A DNA stretch of 64,000 nt from contig NZ_CP017415.1 of NCBI RefSeq assembly GCF_001753245.1, positions 2,570,501 to 2,634,500 of the forward strand, given 5' to 3'. The notes beneath the pieces were generated by a model. The model was not told where the DNA came from. It worked only from the letters and a program-made list of their open reading frames with translations, and ran no database searches. This stretch comes from Acidihalobacter yilgarnensis (GTDB lineage: Bacteria > Pseudomonadota > Gammaproteobacteria > DSM-5130 > Acidihalobacteraceae). The translations under genes and the position numbers were made by a program. How positions within the stretch are numbered: position 1 is the first letter of the stretch; each line of letters opens with the position of its first letter. Shown here one piece after another: positions 47,675-59,093 of the stretch.

Positions 47675-48667
47675 TTAGGCCGAGGCCTTCTGATCTTTGA
47701 GACCGGCCGGCGGCCAGTTGTCCAGTTTCATCCCGAGCGAGAGCCCGTGCTGGGCCAGAACGTCCTTGATTTCGGTCAGGGACTTCTTGCCGAGATTTGG
47801 GGTCTTAAGCAATTCGACCTCGGTTTTCTGGATCAGGTCACCGATGAAAAAGATATTTTCTGCCTTGAGGCAATTCGCCGAACGCACGGTCAGCTCAAGT
47901 TCATCAACCGAACGCCGCAGAATCGGGTCGATTTCAGCCTTGGCCGTGGGCAATTCGCTATGCTCCTCACCCTTGAGGTCGACAAAAACCTCCAGTTGAC
48001 TACGCAGGATTCCGGCGGCGAGACGAATAACTTCCTCGGCATCGACTGTGCCATTGGTTTCAAGCTCAATCACCAAACGATCAAGGTCGGTACGTTGCTC
48101 AACGCGGGCACGCTCAACGGAATAGGCCACGCGAATGATCGGGCTAAAGCTTGCATCCAGCAACAATCGGCCGATGGTGTGATCGTCCGCGTCGCTATTG
48201 CGACGTGCCGCGGCGGGCTGATAACCCCGTCCACGCGCAACCTTAAGCGTCATGTTGACTTCGCCTTCCTTCGTCAGGTGCGCGATGACATGCTCAGGAT
48301 TCAGAATCTCGACGTCGTGACCCAACGTGATGTCCGCGGCAGTAATGACGCCCGGCCCCTTCTTACGCAAGGTTAGAACGGCTTCGTCCTGTCCATGCAT
48401 ACGGACGGCCAAACCCTTCAGGTTAAGGAGGATTTCGACGACGTCTTCCTGTACGCCCTCAAGCGCTGTGTACTCATGCAACACGCCGTCGATTTCGGCC
48501 TCGATAACTGCACAACCCGGAATCGAGGACAACAGGATACGGCGGAGCGCATTCCCGAGCGTGTGACCAAATCCACGCTCCAGTGGCTCAAGCGCCACTT
48601 TTGCATGATTCGGTGTGAATGCCTGTACGTCGATATGACGCGGCTTAAGCAATTCGGATGCCTGCAT
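47675..48667 (-). CDS. rpoA: RNA polymerase alpha subunit
   Basis: A 330-residue subunit that nucleates core enzyme assembly. The N-terminal domain (residues 1-235) includes [20 protein letters not shown]; the C-terminal domain has [15 protein letters not shown] and [16 protein letters not shown], which contact UP-element DNA and activators. The position between rpsD and rplQ is the usual alpha-operon order. Confidence 0.98.
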   Translation of the reverse strand: MQASELLKPRHIDVQAFTPNHAKVALEPLERGFGHTLGNALRRILLSSIPGCAVIEAEIDGVLHEYTALEGVQEDVVEILLNLKGLAVRMHGQDEAVLTLRKKGPGVITAADITLGHDVEILNPEHVIAHLTKEGEVNMTLKVARGRGYQPAAARRNSDADDHTIGRLLLDASFSPIIRVAYSVERARVEQRTDLDRLVIELETNGTVDAEEVIRLAAGILRSQLEVFVDLKGEEHSELPTAKAEIDPILRRSVDELELTVRSANCLKAENIFFIGDLIQKTEVELLKTPNLGKKSLTEIKDVLAQHGLSLGMKLDNWPPAGLKDQKASA

Positions 48668-48707
48668 CTGTAAACCTCTTTCGATCGACGGGCTGAAACG
48701 CGGCTAA

Positions 48708-49328
48708 TTACTTGGAGTAGAGCTCGACCACGAGCGACTCGTTGATATCCGCGGGCAGGTCGCTACGCTCAGGTGCACTCTTGAACACACCTTCCATTTT
48801 TTTCGCGTCAATTTCGATCCACCCTGGAATACCGAACTGCTCAGCAATCGTCAGCGCGTCTTGAATACGCGACTGCTTCCGGGCACGTTCACGAATCGCT
48901 ACAACATCATTGCTCGATACTTGAAAAGACGCGATGTTGACCACTTCACCGTTGACCGTAATGGCACGATGACTGACCAGTTGGCGCGCCTCTGCCCGTG
49001 TTACCGCAAAACCCATGCGGTAGACAACATTATCCAGACGTGACTCAAGCATTTTCAGCAGGTTCTCACCCGTCGAACCCTTCTGATGCGCCGCTTTTTT
49101 GAAGTAATTGCGGAACTGGCGCTCGAGCACACCGTAGATACGGCGCAGCTTCTGCTTCTCGCGCAGCTGCGTGCCGTAATCGGACACTCGCGTGCGCCGA
49201 TCGCCGTGCTGGCCGGGCACTTTTTCCAGCTTACACTTGGACTCGAGACCGCGCGCCCGACTCTTCAGGAAGAGATCGGTGCCTTCGCGGCGACTCAGTT
49301 TGCACTTCGGACCTATATAACGTGCCAT
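48708..49328 (-). CDS. rpsD: ribosomal protein S4
   Basis: A 206-residue primary 16S-binding protein. It starts [20 protein letters not shown] and has an S4 RNA-binding domain ([20 protein letters not shown]). In E. coli S4 also represses translation of the alpha operon; whether the same holds here cannot be seen. The gene sits 17 bp after rpsK and 40 bp before rpoA. Confidence 0.98.
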   Translation of the reverse strand: MARYIGPKCKLSRREGTDLFLKSRARGLESKCKLEKVPGQHGDRRTRVSDYGTQLREKQKLRRIYGVLERQFRNYFKKAAHQKGSTGENLLKMLESRLDNVVYRMGFAVTRAEARQLVSHRAITVNGEVVNIASFQVSSNDVVAIRERARKQSRIQDALTIAEQFGIPGWIEIDAKKMEGVFKSAPERSDLPADINESLVVELYSK

Positions 49329-49345
49329 CGATGACTACCCCAAAC

Positions 49346-49738
49346 TTATACGCGACGGCGCTTCGGCGGCCGGCAACCATTATGCGGAATCGGCGTCACA
49401 TCACTGATGCTGGTGATTTTGAAGCCGGCATTATTGAGCGCGCGAACCGCTGATTCACGACCAGGCCCAGGCCCCTTCACGCGCACTTCGAGATTCTTCA
49501 TTCCGTACTCGAGTGCCACGGTCCCTGCACGCTCCGCAGCCACCTGGGCAGCGAATGGCGTGCTCTTACGTGAACCACGAAAACCGGAACCGCCCGAAGT
49601 TGCCCAACACAGGGCATTTCCCTGGCGATCCGTGATGGTCACGATGGTATTGTTGAAGGAAGCGTTGATATGCGCCACACCATCTGTGACAACCCGCTTC
49701 GTCTTTTTGCGCGTACGCGCGACCGTAGGCTTAGCCAT
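49346..49738 (-). CDS. rpsK: ribosomal protein S11
   Basis: A 130-residue platform protein of the small subunit. Signature stretches are [36 protein letters not shown] and ending [10 protein letters not shown]. It is placed between rpsM (27 bp gap) and rpsD, as in most proteobacteria. Confidence 0.98.
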   Translation of the reverse strand: MAKPTVARTRKKTKRVVTDGVAHINASFNNTIVTITDRQGNALCWATSGGSGFRGSRKSTPFAAQVAAERAGTVALEYGMKNLEVRVKGPGPGRESAVRALNNAGFKITSISDVTPIPHNGCRPPKRRRV

Positions 49739-49765
49739 ATGACTTACTAACGTCCGTTCTGTCGT

Positions 49766-50122
49766 TTACTTGCGAATTGCCTTGCGGGGGCCCTTGCGCG
49801 TCCGCGCATTCGTGCGCGTACGCTGACCACGCACGGGCAGACCGCGGCGGTGGCGCAGGCCACGGTAAGAACCCATATCCATCAGGCGCTTGATCTGCAT
49901 GCTGACTTCACGACGGAGATCACCTTCGACGACGTACTGACCAACCGTCTGACGAATTGACTCCAGCTCAGCCTCGGTCAGATCCTTGATCTTCGTCTCC
50001 GGGCGAATGCCAGTCGTCTCACAAATCGCCTGGGCGCGATGACGTCCGACGCCGTAGATTGCCGTCAAGGCGATCACTGCGTGCTTCTGATCAGGTATGT
50101 TGACACCTGCTACACGTGCCAT
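49766..50122 (-). CDS. rpsM: ribosomal protein S13
   Basis: A 118-residue head protein of the small subunit. It begins [20 protein letters not shown] and has [20 protein letters not shown] near the C-terminus. First gene of the alpha operon. It follows rpmJ by 72 bp, enough room for the operon's own leader. Confidence 0.98.
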   Translation of the reverse strand: MARVAGVNIPDQKHAVIALTAIYGVGRHRAQAICETTGIRPETKIKDLTEAELESIRQTVGQYVVEGDLRREVSMQIKRLMDMGSYRGLRHRRGLPVRGQRTRTNARTRKGPRKAIRK

Positions 50123-50194
50123 TCAGAAACTCTCCATAACCCTGGCGGAAAAGCCGAGCATCATACCCGCTATCCATTCCAGATACAATGTTTG

Positions 50195-50308
50195 TCAGCC
50201 CTGGCGCTGCTTATGCCGGGGTTCCGTGCAGATCACGCGGACTACGCCATTACGGCGAATAATCTTGCAATGACGGCAAATCTTCTTAATCGATGCTCGA
50301 ACTTTCAT
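50195..50308 (-). CDS. rpmJ: ribosomal protein L36
   Basis: A 37-residue protein, [20 protein letters not shown] onward, in the gap between secY and rpsM. C11, C14, C27 and H32 form a complete zinc site, so this is the zinc-binding (C+) form. It starts at ATG 50308, 23 bp after secY ends. A gene this short is easily missed in automatic calls. Confidence 0.96.
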   Translation of the reverse strand: MKVRASIKKICRHCKIIRRNGVVRVICTEPRHKQRQG

Positions 50309-50330
50309 CTTTCTTTCCTCACCAATGGGC

Positions 50331-51686
50331 TCAGCGACTACTTCCGCCTCGTCCGTAAGCCTTCATATTCGCCTTTTTCATCAGTCCATCGTACTGATGC
50401 GACATCATGTGCGCCTGGACCTGCGCCATGAAGTCCATGAGTACCACAACGATGATCAACAGGGACGTGCCACCGAAATAAAACGGTACGTTCCAGTACA
50501 GAATCAAAAATTCTGGCAACAGACACACCAGCGTAATGTAGATGGCGCCGACACCGGTTAACCGTGTCATAACACCATCTATGTATCGCGCCGTCTGATC
50601 GCCCGGTCTAATCCCAGGCACCAAAGCGCCTGCTTTTTTCAAATTATCTGCCGTCTCACGGGAGTTGAACACCAACGCCGTGTAAAAGAAGGCGAAAAAT
50701 ATGATCGCCGTGGCATACAGCAAAACATAAAGTGGCTGTCCAGGCGCCAATGCCGTGGAAAGGTTCTGTAACCACTGCATGCCATCCGTGCGCCCGAACC
50801 ATTGCCCCAATGTCGCAGGGAACAGGATGATGCTCGAAGCGAATATCGGCGGTATCACGCCTGCCATATTCAATTTCAGCGGCAAGTGACTAGATTGTGC
50901 CGCGTATATCTTCCGCCCAACTTGGCGTTTGGCATAATTGACTGTGATGCGACGCTGCCCGCGTTCAACGAAAACCACGAAAGCAGTCACTGCAACCGCA
51001 AGCGCGCCCAGCATGATAATCGTACCTGACGATAACTCGCCCGTGCTTGCCAACTCAAGTGTTCCACCCACCGCTTGTGGAAGGCCTGCGACAATGCCGG
51101 CGAAAATAATCATGGAAATACCGTTACCAAGACCACGCTCGGTAATCTGCTCACCCAGCCACATCAGGAACATGGTACCCGTCACCAAGGTCACCGTGGC
51201 AGTCAGGATGAATCCTATGCCGGGATGAATGGCAACGGACATACCGTTGACTTGCTGACCCTCCAACGCCACGGATACACCGATGGCCTGGAAGGTCGCG
51301 AGTGCCACAGTGGCATAACGCGTATATTGGGTAATTTTGCGCTGACCTGCCTGACCCTCTTTTTTCAACTGCTCCAAACTGGGAACGACCGATGTCAGAA
51401 GCTGAATGATAATTGATGCCGATATATACGGCATCACACCCAGCGCCAAAACACTCAGTCTCTGGAGTGCCCCACCCGAAAACATGTTGAACATTCCGAG
51501 AATCGAGCCGCTGTGTTCCGTAAAAAACCGCGACATGGCAACTGGGTTAATACCGGGCACGGGTATAAAGGTGCCGATTCGATAAACGATCAACGCCAAT
51601 ACCAAAAATATCAGGCGCTTGCGTAACTCGGCGAAACGCCCGAGCCCTGCTAATCCGCCTGCAGTGCCAGCGCCCGGGAGTGCCAT
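50331..51686 (-). CDS. secY: protein translocase subunit SecY
   Basis: Channel subunit of the SecYEG translocon, 451 residues with ten predicted membrane helices. Near the N-terminus are [19 protein letters not shown] and [19 protein letters not shown]-like ([10 protein letters not shown]) and [18 protein letters not shown] appear later, as in SecY. A Gly/Ala-rich N-terminal leader is slightly longer than in E. coli. Its start touches the rplO stop by one base. Confidence 0.97.
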   Translation of the reverse strand: MALPGAGTAGGLAGLGRFAELRKRLIFLVLALIVYRIGTFIPVPGINPVAMSRFFTEHSGSILGMFNMFSGGALQRLSVLALGVMPYISASIIIQLLTSVVPSLEQLKKEGQAGQRKITQYTRYATVALATFQAIGVSVALEGQQVNGMSVAIHPGIGFILTATVTLVTGTMFLMWLGEQITERGLGNGISMIIFAGIVAGLPQAVGGTLELASTGELSSGTIIMLGALAVAVTAFVVFVERGQRRITVNYAKRQVGRKIYAAQSSHLPLKLNMAGVIPPIFASSIILFPATLGQWFGRTDGMQWLQNLSTALAPGQPLYVLLYATAIIFFAFFYTALVFNSRETADNLKKAGALVPGIRPGDQTARYIDGVMTRLTGVGAIYITLVCLLPEFLILYWNVPFYFGGTSLLIIVVVLMDFMAQVQAHMMSHQYDGLMKKANMKAYGRGGSSR

Positions 51687-52120
51687 CAGTCTTCGACCTT
51701 TCCGCCTGCTTGTTCGATTGCGATCCGTGCACCAGCCGTCACGGCCAAGCCACGCACGGTAACAGGCTTTTCGATCTTACCTGAAGCGATGACCTTGACC
51801 TTAAGCGTCCGCGGTGAAATCAGATCAGCGGCTATCAGGGCAGCCATATCGATCACGTCCGCGTTTACCTTGGCGAGTTCGTGCAGACGGATCTCGTCAA
51901 CACGGCTCGACTTGCGCGAATTGAAGCCGATCTTTGGCAAGCGGCGTTGCAAAGGCATCTGACCACCTTCGAAACCGACCTTGTGATAACCACCTGAACG
52001 CGCATGCTGGCCCTTATGACCACGACCAGCAGTTTTGCCAAGGCCGGAACCGATACCGCGTCCAACGCGAACATTTGACGGGCGGCTGCCTGGTGCGGGC
52101 TTTAACGTATTAAGCTTCAT
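51686..52120 (-). CDS. rplO: ribosomal protein L15
   Basis: A 144-residue large-subunit protein with the usual flexible basic N-terminus ([38 protein letters not shown]). It lies between rpmD (gap of one base) and secY (one-base overlap), a standard spc-operon order. Confidence 0.98.
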   Translation of the reverse strand: MKLNTLKPAPGSRPSNVRVGRGIGSGLGKTAGRGHKGQHARSGGYHKVGFEGGQMPLQRRLPKIGFNSRKSSRVDEIRLHELAKVNADVIDMAALIAADLISPRTLKVKVIASGKIEKPVTVRGLAVTAGARIAIEQAGGKVED

Positions 52121-52121
52121 G

Positions 52122-52313
52122 TCAGGCCTCCTCTACCTGAAGCAGGTAGTGAATCTTGTTGACCATCCCGCGGTTCTCAGGTGTATCGATGACTTCCACC
52201 GAATGGCGTATACGACGCAAGCCGAGACCGCGTGCACAGGCCTGGTGAGCCTTGATGCGCCCGCTGAGGCTACGAACCAGCGTTACCTTGATGCGTTTGG
52301 TGTCGGCAGTCAT
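52122..52313 (-). CDS. rpmD: ribosomal protein L30
   Basis: A 63-residue protein, [20 protein letters not shown] onward. ATG 52313 is chosen over an upstream in-frame codon because it gives the normal length and leaves a short gap (4 bp) after rpsE. Confidence 0.97.
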   Translation of the reverse strand: MTADTKRIKVTLVRSLSGRIKAHQACARGLGLRRIRHSVEVIDTPENRGMVNKIHYLLQVEEA

Positions 52314-52317
52314 GTGT

Positions 52318-52827
52318 TTAACCCTTAATCTCTTCGATGCTTTTGCCACGCTTGGCCGCGATCTGTTCCGGCGACGTCATTCCTAACAGACCGTTTAGGG
52401 TCGCACGAACAACGTTGACAGGGTTACGCGTACCGATGCACTTGGCCAGAATGTTGCGCACGCCGGCAACCTCAAAAACTGCGCGCATGGCACCACCAGC
52501 AATCACCCCGGTACCTTCGGAAGCGGGCTTCATAAATACCTGTGCGGCACCATGACGCCCCGTCGAGGCATAGTGAAGTGTTCCCTCACTCAGGGGCACT
52601 CTCACCATATTTTTACGCGCCTTTTCAAGTGACTTTTGGATCGCGGCCGGCACTTCTCTCGCCTTACCGTAACCCATGCCGACACGACCATTCCCGTCAC
52701 CCACGACCGTTAAGGCCGTGAAACCGAACTGGCGACCACCCTTCACCACCTTGGCGACACGGTTCACCGTAACCAGCTTTTCCTGCAAGCCGTCGCTACT
52801 CGTCGAGCTTTCAATATTCGTTGCCAT
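52318..52827 (-). CDS. rpsE: ribosomal protein S5
   Basis: A 169-residue small-subunit protein with a double-stranded RNA-binding-like N-terminal part ([20 protein letters not shown]) and [20 protein letters not shown] near the C-terminus. It acts in translational fidelity. Located between rplR (11 bp gap) and rpmD. Confidence 0.98.
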   Translation of the reverse strand: MATNIESSTSSDGLQEKLVTVNRVAKVVKGGRQFGFTALTVVGDGNGRVGMGYGKAREVPAAIQKSLEKARKNMVRVPLSEGTLHYASTGRHGAAQVFMKPASEGTGVIAGGAMRAVFEVAGVRNILAKCIGTRNPVNVVRATLNGLLGMTSPEQIAAKRGKSIEEIKG

Positions 52828-52838
52828 TAGCCGCCTTC

Positions 52839-53192
52839 CTAGAAGTCAAGTCCATTCTCGCGGGCCGCATCCGCGAGCGCTTTGACACGCCCGTGATAAC
52901 GGAATCCTGACCGGTCGAAGGCTACCGTCTTGATGCCTTTTTCGGCCGCGCGCTCGGCGACAAGTCGGCCAACTGTTTTGGCGGCCTCTATGTTGCCAGT
53001 GTATTTCTCGTTGCCACGAACTGTCGTCTCGACCGTCGAGGCGGTCGCAATGACCTCCGAGCCGTTCGGGGCGATGATTTGGGCGTAGATGTGACGAGGT
53101 GTGCGATGGATGCACAGCCGAGTGACACCGAGTTCCTTGATTTTCGAGCGGGCGCGCTTTGCGCGGCGCAGACGAGACTGTTTCTTTTCCAT
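52839..53192 (-). CDS. rplR: ribosomal protein L18
   Basis: A 117-residue 5S rRNA-binding protein. It starts [20 protein letters not shown] and ends with [19 protein letters not shown], as in bacterial L18. It follows rplF by 10 bp. Confidence 0.98.
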   Translation of the reverse strand: MEKKQSRLRRAKRARSKIKELGVTRLCIHRTPRHIYAQIIAPNGSEVIATASTVETTVRGNEKYTGNIEAAKTVGRLVAERAAEKGIKTVAFDRSGFRYHGRVKALADAARENGLDF

Positions 53193-53202
53193 AGTTTCGG
53201 AC

Positions 53203-53736
53203 CTACTTCTTCTTGGCTTCCTTGCGGATAATATGCTCGCCCGAGTATTTCACACCCTTGCCCTTGTAGGGCTCAGGCGGACGGTACGCGCGTATCTCCG
53301 CAGCCACTTGACCGACCTTTTGACGGTCGGCACCCTTGACCACGATCTCGGTCTGACTCGGTGTTTCGATCGTTATTCCTTCTGGAATCGGATATTCAAC
53401 CGGGTGTGAGAAGCCCAGCGTTAAATTCAACGCCTTACCTTGGGCCTGCGCACGATAGCCGACGCCTACGAGTTCGAGTTTCTTCTCGTAACCCTGGCTG
53501 ACTCCGGTGACCAGATTTTGCGTGAGCGCGCGCATGGTCCCTACCATGGCGAGCTCTTGCGTGGTGCCATCTGCCCGTGCCAAGTGTAAAACCCCACTTT
53601 CTTCGCGCACGACAACATCCACGTGCAAGTCCTGGACGCCCTCACCCTTCGGACCCTTGGCCTTGATCGTTTGCCCATCGATACTCACCTGGACACCGCC
53701 AGGGATCTCGACCGGCTTATTCGCAACTCTCGACAT
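53203..53736 (-). CDS. rplF: ribosomal protein L6
   Basis: A 177-residue large-subunit protein near the factor-binding site. It starts [20 protein letters not shown], and the C-terminal signature [18 protein letters not shown] is present. It follows rpsH by 12 bp. Confidence 0.98.
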   Translation of the reverse strand: MSRVANKPVEIPGGVQVSIDGQTIKAKGPKGEGVQDLHVDVVVREESGVLHLARADGTTQELAMVGTMRALTQNLVTGVSQGYEKKLELVGVGYRAQAQGKALNLTLGFSHPVEYPIPEGITIETPSQTEIVVKGADRQKVGQVAAEIRAYRPPEPYKGKGVKYSGEHIIRKEAKKK

Positions 53737-53748
53737 GATTCGGTCCCG

Positions 53749-54147
53749 TTATGCCACTACACAAATCACTTCGCCGCCGCAACCCGCCTGTCGTGCAGCA
53801 CGATCACTCATCACACCCTTGGAGGTGGAGACAATCGCGACACCCAGGCCGTTAAGCACACGGGGAAGTTCGTCTTTTTCCCGGTAAATACGAAGACCGG
53901 GACGGCTTACGCGATCAATACGCTCGATCACGCCTTTGCCTTCGTAATAGCGCAAGGTCACGACCAGTTGAGGCTTCGCCGCATTGTCGGCAACGACTTC
54001 AAAACTGTCGATATAACCTTCGTCCTTGAGCACCTGAGCAATCGCCAGCTTGCGCTTGGAGGAAGGCATCGCAACTTGCTTCTTACGTGCCTGCTGGCCA
54101 TTGCGGATGCGCGTAAACATGTCCGCGAGTGGATCGGTCATACTCAT
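53749..54147 (-). CDS. rpsH: ribosomal protein S8
   Basis: A 132-residue 16S-binding protein, [20 protein letters not shown] onward, ending [19 protein letters not shown]. In E. coli S8 represses spc-operon translation by binding near rplE; no such site was tested here. It follows rpsN by 15 bp. Confidence 0.98.
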   Translation of the reverse strand: MSMTDPLADMFTRIRNGQQARKKQVAMPSSKRKLAIAQVLKDEGYIDSFEVVADNAAKPQLVVTLRYYEGKGVIERIDRVSRPGLRIYREKDELPRVLNGLGVAIVSTSKGVMSDRAARQAGCGGEVICVVA

Positions 54148-54162
54148 TCTTTAGATCCTCGA

Positions 54163-54468
54163 TTACCAGCTAGCCATCCGGAGACCGGGCACATCACCAC
54201 GCATGGCTGCTTCACGCAGCTTATTGCGACCCAGACCGAATTTTCGGTACACACCATGCGGACGCCCGGTCAGGCGGCAGCGGCTCTGTTGGCGCACCGG
54301 GCTTGAATCGCGCGGCAGCTTCTGTAATGCGGTTACTGCGGCGCGCTTTTCTTCGTGACTCGCCTCTGGGCTGAGAATCAGCGCCCGCAGGGCTTCACGC
54401 TTTTTCGCATAGCGCTTGGCAAGTGCCTCGCGTTTGCGTTCGCGCTCAATCATCGATGTCTTTGCCAT
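54163..54468 (-). CDS. rpsN: ribosomal protein S14
   Basis: A 101-residue long-form S14 without the C-x2-C zinc pairs of the short form, as is usual in proteobacteria. ATG 54468 ([20 protein letters not shown]) is chosen; the longer frame reads into rplE. The C-terminus is [13 protein letters not shown]. Confidence 0.97.
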   Translation of the reverse strand: MAKTSMIERERKREALAKRYAKKREALRALILSPEASHEEKRAAVTALQKLPRDSSPVRQQSRCRLTGRPHGVYRKFGLGRNKLREAAMRGDVPGLRMASW

Positions 54469-54481
54469 AACGGTATCTGCC

Positions 54482-55027
54482 TCAGGTCCTGAACGGAAAG
54501 TTGAAGGCTTCGAGCAATGCACGAGCCTCATCATCCGTCTTCGCGCTGGTGGTGATTACGATATCCATGCCACGCAGAGCATCAATTTTGTCGTAATCAA
54601 TTTCCGGGAAAATAATCTGTTCCTTGATGCCCATGCTGTAATTGCCACGGCCATCAAACGAGCGCGGATTGATCCCGCGAAAGTCACGAACACGCGGGAG
54701 CGCGATGGTGATCAGTCGGTCGAGAAATTCGTACATCCGCTCACGGCGCAGCGTCAATTTGGCGCCGACCGGCCAGCCATCACGGATCTTGAATCCAGCG
54801 ACAGATTTACGCGCCAACGTTTGCACACCCTTCTGTCCTGCGATCAGGGCCAGATCGCCCAAGGCGTGATCGACGATTTTCTTGTCGGACACAGCCTCAC
54901 CCAGACCCATGTTCAGGGTGATTTTTTCGATCCTCGGCACCTGCATCACACTTTTATATGCGAGGCGTTCCATCAAGGCCGGGATGACCTTTTCCTGATA
55001 ATGATCTTTCAACCTGGGCATTGCCAT
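54482..55027 (-). CDS. rplE: ribosomal protein L5
   Basis: A 181-residue 5S rRNA-binding protein of the central protuberance. It begins [20 protein letters not shown] and contains [20 protein letters not shown] and [23 protein letters not shown] 55027 is preferred; the next ATG, two codons on, is also possible. It follows rplX by 4 bp. Confidence 0.97.
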   Translation of the reverse strand: MAMPRLKDHYQEKVIPALMERLAYKSVMQVPRIEKITLNMGLGEAVSDKKIVDHALGDLALIAGQKGVQTLARKSVAGFKIRDGWPVGAKLTLRRERMYEFLDRLITIALPRVRDFRGINPRSFDGRGNYSMGIKEQIIFPEIDYDKIDALRGMDIVITTSAKTDDEARALLEAFNFPFRT

Positions 55028-55031
55028 ATAC

Positions 55032-55349
55032 CTACGCGTCGACAACTTCATTGTTCGACTTGAAGAAACGGACCTTTCGGCCGTCATCAAGCGTCCTGTA
55101 ACCGATCCGGTCGCCCTTACCCGCTGCCGGGTTGTAGAGCATCACGTTCGAGGCATCGATCGCGGCTTCGCGCTCAATGATCCCGCCCTGAGAACCGGTT
55201 TGCGGGTTTCCACGCTGGTGCTTTTTGATCATGTTCACGTTTTGCACGAACAGTTTCCCATTCGGCATAACGCGGATGACCGTACCACGTCGACCCTTGT
55301 CCTTACCTGTGACGACCATTACGTCGTCACCTTTTCGAATTCTTTGCAT
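55032..55349 (-). CDS. rplX: ribosomal protein L24
   Basis: A 105-residue assembly-initiating protein with an N-terminal KOW motif ([20 protein letters not shown]). It lies between rplN (15 bp gap) and rplE, in standard order. Confidence 0.98.
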   Translation of the reverse strand: MQRIRKGDDVMVVTGKDKGRRGTVIRVMPNGKLFVQNVNMIKKHQRGNPQTGSQGGIIEREAAIDASNVMLYNPAAGKGDRIGYRTLDDGRKVRFFKSNNEVVDA

Positions 55350-55364
55350 GACACCGACCTCGGA

Positions 55365-55733
55365 TCAGAGCACTTCGGGTGCGAGTGAAATGATCTTCAT
55401 AAAACGCTCCGAACGGAGCTCGCGCGTAACCGGCCCGAATATACGTGTGCCGATTGGCTGAAGCTGATTGTTGAGCAATACCGCCGCATTTTTGTCGAAG
55501 CGTATTTTCGACCCATCAGGACGTCGAACACCATGAGCGGTGCGGACGACGACCGCATTGTACACGTCGCCCTTTTTTACCTTGCCACGCGGGATCGCAT
55601 CCTTGACGCTGACCTTGATCACGTCGCCAATTGCCGCGTAACGTCGATGGGAACCGCCGAGCACCTTGATGCACTGCACCTTGCGTGCGCCGCTGTTGTC
55701 TGCGACTTCCAAAACTGTTTGCATCTGAATCAT
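55365..55733 (-). CDS. rplN: ribosomal protein L14
   Basis: A 122-residue intersubunit-bridge protein, [20 protein letters not shown] onward, with the signature [20 protein letters not shown]. It begins the spc part of the run, following rpsQ by 24 bp. Confidence 0.98.
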   Translation of the reverse strand: MIQMQTVLEVADNSGARKVQCIKVLGGSHRRYAAIGDVIKVSVKDAIPRGKVKKGDVYNAVVVRTAHGVRRPDGSKIRFDKNAAVLLNNQLQPIGTRIFGPVTRELRSERFMKIISLAPEVL

Positions 55734-55757
55734 GAGCTAAATTCCCAGTCCGTAGCC

Positions 55758-56021
55758 TTACTCGGGCGAACGCTCAACGATCTCGACCAGCGTCCAGCTC
55801 TTGGTCCGCGAGATCGGACGGCATTCCTGAATCCGAACCGTATCACCGGCGCGGCCGCTGTTCTGCTCGTCATGTACGTGCATCTTGGTTGAGCGACGAA
55901 TGTACTTGCCATATACCGGATGCTTGACCATGCGCTCGATCTGAACGGTCAAGGTCTTATCCATTTTGTTACTGAGCACACGCCCGACCACCGCACGCTT
56001 TACCTTCGCTGCTTCGCTCAT
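55758..56021 (-). CDS. rpsQ: ribosomal protein S17
   Basis: An 87-residue OB-fold primary rRNA-binding protein. [20 protein letters not shown] and [15 protein letters not shown] are diagnostic. Its start overlaps the rpmC stop by four bases (ATGA). Confidence 0.98.
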   Translation of the reverse strand: MSEAAKVKRAVVGRVLSNKMDKTLTVQIERMVKHPVYGKYIRRSTKMHVHDEQNSGRAGDTVRIQECRPISRTKSWTLVEIVERSPE

Positions 56022-56221
56022 GCCGTCTTACCCGCTTTGTCCATTTCATTCAGCACCGTCTTGACCCGCGCAATGTCTTTGCGCACCACATCAAACTGAT
56101 GTGGTTTGGCCAACTGGCCGGTACCGCGCTGCATGCGCAGATTAAACTGTGCACGGCGCAGCTCGATCAGTTCGGCATTTAGTTCTGCAACGCTCTTACC
56201 ACGTAATTCGCTAGCATTCAT
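56018..56221 (-). CDS. rpmC: ribosomal protein L29
   Basis: A 67-residue two-helix protein at the peptide exit tunnel, [20 protein letters not shown] onward. ATG 56221 overlaps the rplP stop by one base; a GTG one codon upstream is the alternative. The C-terminus overlaps rpsQ. Confidence 0.97.
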   Translation of the reverse strand: MNASELRGKSVAELNAELIELRRAQFNLRMQRGTGQLAKPHQFDVVRKDIARVKTVLNEMDKAGKTA

Positions 56222-56634
56222 CACATCACCGTCCTGATCACGACTGTGGTCTTGATGGGAAGTTTGGCCGCAGCGAGCTTGAAGGCCTCGCGTGCCACTT
56301 CTTCCGTGACCCCTTCCATCTCATACAGCACGCGGCCAGGCAAAATTTTGGCCACCCAGTACTCGACATTACCCTTACCACTACCCATACGGACTTCGAG
56401 CGGTTTCTTGGTCACCGGCACATCCGGGAAAACACGAATCCAGATCTTTCCACCACGCTTAATATGGCGTGTCATGGCGCGACGTGCCGCCTCAATCTGA
56501 CGCGCGGTAATCCGTCCACGATCCAAAGCCTTCAGGCCATATTCACCAAAGCTGACCTTATCGCCAACTGTAGCCAGCCCACTATTGCGACCTTTGAATT
56601 GCTTACGAAATTTAGTTCTCTTAGGCTGCAGCAT
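56221..56634 (-). CDS. rplP: ribosomal protein L16
   Basis: A 137-residue protein close to the A-site tRNA. It begins [20 protein letters not shown] and carries [20 protein letters not shown] and [20 protein letters not shown]. It follows rpsC by 10 bp. Confidence 0.98.
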   Translation of the reverse strand: MLQPKRTKFRKQFKGRNSGLATVGDKVSFGEYGLKALDRGRITARQIEAARRAMTRHIKRGGKIWIRVFPDVPVTKKPLEVRMGSGKGNVEYWVAKILPGRVLYEMEGVTEEVAREAFKLAAAKLPIKTTVVIRTVM

Positions 56635-56644
56635 GCCCTACTCC

Positions 56645-57322
56645 TCAACTCGCCGCCTGACGCGATTCGGCACGTTCGACGCTTGGACCGAAAACGTCAC
56701 CCTTGTAAATCCACACCTTGATGCCAATGACACCATAGGTGGTATGCGCTTCGGCGAAACCATAATCAACATCGGCACGCAAGGTATGTAATGGGACTCG
56801 CCCTTCTCGGTACCATTCGGAGCGCGCAATTTCAGCACCATTAAGGCGACCAGCAACGTTCACTTTCACTCCAAGCGCACCGAGCCTCATCGCATTGCTG
56901 ACCGCACGGCGCATCGCGCGGCGGAACATGATACGGCGTTCCAGCTGTTGAGCGATACCCTCGGCGACAAGTTGAGAATCGATTTCGGGCTTACGCACCT
57001 CTTCGATATTCACTTTGACGCTATTGATCTCAAGCCCCATCTTTCCGGCGACTTCGCGACGAAGACTTTCGATATCCTCGCCCTTCTTGCCTATCACGAT
57101 GCCAGGGCGTGCCGTGTGTATCGTTACCACAGCGGCGCGAGCTGGCCGTTCGATCTGAATGCGGCTAACCGATGCGTGTGCAAGTTTTTTCTTGATGAAA
57201 GCGCGCACTGCAAGATCGTTATTCAACAGATCGGCATAGTTGCGGCCTTGCGCGTACCACTTGGAGGTCCAGTCACTCGAAATACCCAGACGGAAGCCTA
57301 CCGGATGTACTTTCTGACCCAT
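56645..57322 (-). CDS. rpsC: ribosomal protein S3
   Basis: A 225-residue head protein forming part of the mRNA entry site. It begins [20 protein letters not shown]; a KH domain ([20 protein letters not shown]) and [20 protein letters not shown] are present. Its start overlaps the rplV stop by one base. Confidence 0.98.
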   Translation of the reverse strand: MGQKVHPVGFRLGISSDWTSKWYAQGRNYADLLNNDLAVRAFIKKKLAHASVSRIQIERPARAAVVTIHTARPGIVIGKKGEDIESLRREVAGKMGLEINSVKVNIEEVRKPEIDSQLVAEGIAQQLERRIMFRRAMRRAVSNAMRLGALGVKVNVAGRLNGAEIARSEWYREGRVPLHTLRADVDYGFAEAHTTYGVIGIKVWIYKGDVFGPSVERAESRQAAS

Positions 57323-57666
57323 TACTTATTCCTCGCTCGGTCGCCGACCGTCACTGTAATGTGACTGGTGCGCTTGAGAATGCGGTTGCCGCGACCTTTT
57401 GCACGCGCATGCATGCGTTTGAGCGTCGGACCCTCATCAATGAAAACTCGGCTGACCTTGAGTTCGTCAACGTCCGCGCCTTCGTTGTGCTCAGCGTTCG
57501 CAACTGCGGACTCAAGCACCTTGCGAATCATATCGGAGGCCTTTTTCTGACTAAAGGTCAGGAGCTGCAGGGCCTTCTCGACCGGCATGCCACGCACTTG
57601 GTCAGCAACCAAGCGAGCCTTCTGGGGCGAGATCCGTGCAAACTTCAATTTAGCTGCGACTTCCAT
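57322..57666 (-). CDS. rplV: ribosomal protein L22
   Basis: A 114-residue protein lining the exit tunnel. It begins [20 protein letters not shown] and the tunnel loop [20 protein letters not shown] is seen near residues 80-100. It lies 11 bp downstream of rpsS. Confidence 0.98.
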   Translation of the reverse strand: MEVAAKLKFARISPQKARLVADQVRGMPVEKALQLLTFSQKKASDMIRKVLESAVANAEHNEGADVDELKVSRVFIDEGPTLKRMHARAKGRGNRILKRTSHITVTVGDRARNK

Positions 57667-57677
57667 CTGAAACCTCT

Positions 57678-57950
57678 TTACTTGGCCCTTTTATTGGCCA
57701 CGTGTCCCTTGAAGGTGCGCGTAGCGGAAAACTCGCCAAGCTTATGACCCACCATGTTTTCGCTGACAAGCACCGGCACATGCTGACGGCCATTATGTAC
57801 GGCGACCGTCAAACCGACCATCTGAGGCAGAATCATTGAGCGACGCGACCATGTCTTGATCGGCCGGCGCGAATTGGCCGCAACCGCCTCATCCACCTTC
57901 TTCACCAGGTGGTGATCCACAAAGGGACCTTTTTTGATTGAACGTGGCAC
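57678..57950 (-). CDS. rpsS: ribosomal protein S19
   Basis: A 90-residue head protein, [20 protein letters not shown] onward, with [20 protein letters not shown]. It follows rplB by 10 bp. Confidence 0.98.
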   Translation of the reverse strand: MPRSIKKGPFVDHHLVKKVDEAVAANSRRPIKTWSRRSMILPQMVGLTVAVHNGRQHVPVLVSENMVGHKLGEFSATRTFKGHVANKRAK

Positions 57951-57960
57951 TGGCTACCCC

Positions 57961-58785
57961 TTACTTCCGATTCCGACGACGAACGATGTGTTTATCCGTA
58001 CGCTTGTTGCTACGCGTCTTGTACCCCTTGGTAGGAACACCCCATGGGGTAACCGGATGCTTACCGAAATTACGGCCTTCACCACCACCGTGCGGATGGT
58101 CGACCGGATTCATGGCAGTGCCGCGTACGGTTGGGCGGACACCCATCCATCGTTTCGCACCGGCCTTGCCGAATTTGCGGAGGTTATGCTCGGAATTACC
58201 CACCTCACCAACAGTCGCGCGGCATTCAATCTGTATCTTACGCATTTCGCCTGAGCGAAGACGCAGCGAAGCATAGGCACCTTCGCGGGCAACTATCTGT
58301 GCACCGGCACCGGCTGAACGTGCAATTTGCGCACCTTTACCTGGGCGCATTTCGATGCAATGCACGGTGGTGCCCACCGGGATCGAACGCAATTCGAGTG
58401 TATTACCGGGCTTGATCGGGGCGCCTGCGCCCGACACGATATCGTCGCCGACATTGAGCCCCTTGGGCGCAATAATGTAACGACGCTCGCCGTCACGGTA
58501 AAGCACCAATGCAATATTCGCGCTGCGGTTAGGGTCATACTCCAAACGCTCAACGCGCGCTGGTATTCCGTCTTTCTGACGACGAAAATCCACTAAACGG
58601 TAGTGCTGTTTGTGACCGCCACCAATATGACGCTGGGTGATGCGCCCCTGGTTATTACGACCACCACTCTTCGATTTGCTTTCAACCAGGCCCGCATACG
58701 GTGCGCCCTTGTGCAGGGTCTCACGCGTTACCCGGACTTGGAAACGACGGCCAGGAGAGGTCGGTTTGGACTTGACGATAGCCAT
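57961..58785 (-). CDS. rplB: ribosomal protein L2
   Basis: A 274-residue core protein near the peptidyl-transferase centre. It begins [20 protein letters not shown], and the C-terminal [18 protein letters not shown] carries the highly conserved histidine. It follows rplW by 11 bp. Confidence 0.98.
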   Translation of the reverse strand: MAIVKSKPTSPGRRFQVRVTRETLHKGAPYAGLVESKSKSGGRNNQGRITQRHIGGGHKQHYRLVDFRRQKDGIPARVERLEYDPNRSANIALVLYRDGERRYIIAPKGLNVGDDIVSGAGAPIKPGNTLELRSIPVGTTVHCIEMRPGKGAQIARSAGAGAQIVAREGAYASLRLRSGEMRKIQIECRATVGEVGNSEHNLRKFGKAGAKRWMGVRPTVRGTAMNPVDHPHGGGEGRNFGKHPVTPWGVPTKGYKTRSNKRTDKHIVRRRNRK

Positions 58786-58796
58786 GTAGATTCCTC

Positions 58797-59093
58797 TTAC
58801 TCGGCGCCGTTGAATTCGATGTCGCTACCTTCACGCAGCGTCACATATGCCTTACGCAAACCGTTGCGCTTGCCCGGACGCCGCCCGAACATTTTGCTTT
58901 TGCCTTTGATGTTCACAACGCGCACCTCTTTCACCTGCACGCTGAACAAGGCCTCAACCGCTTTACGAATTTCCAGCTTGGTAGCATCCGGCAGAACTTT
59001 AAACACGTGCTGATGTGCGCTCTCAGCCAAGAGCGTCGCCTTTTCGGAAACGTGGGGAGCCACAAGCACTTGGAGCATACGATCCTGATTCAT
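58797..59093 (-). CDS. rplW: ribosomal protein L23
   Basis: A 98-residue exit-tunnel protein that docks trigger factor and SRP. It contains [19 protein letters not shown] and [23 protein letters not shown] 59093 overlaps the rplD stop as ATGA; the in-frame codon at 59102 is an alternative start. Confidence 0.96.
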   Translation of the reverse strand: MNQDRMLQVLVAPHVSEKATLLAESAHQHVFKVLPDATKLEIRKAVEALFSVQVKEVRVVNIKGKSKMFGRRPGKRNGLRKAYVTLREGSDIEFNGAE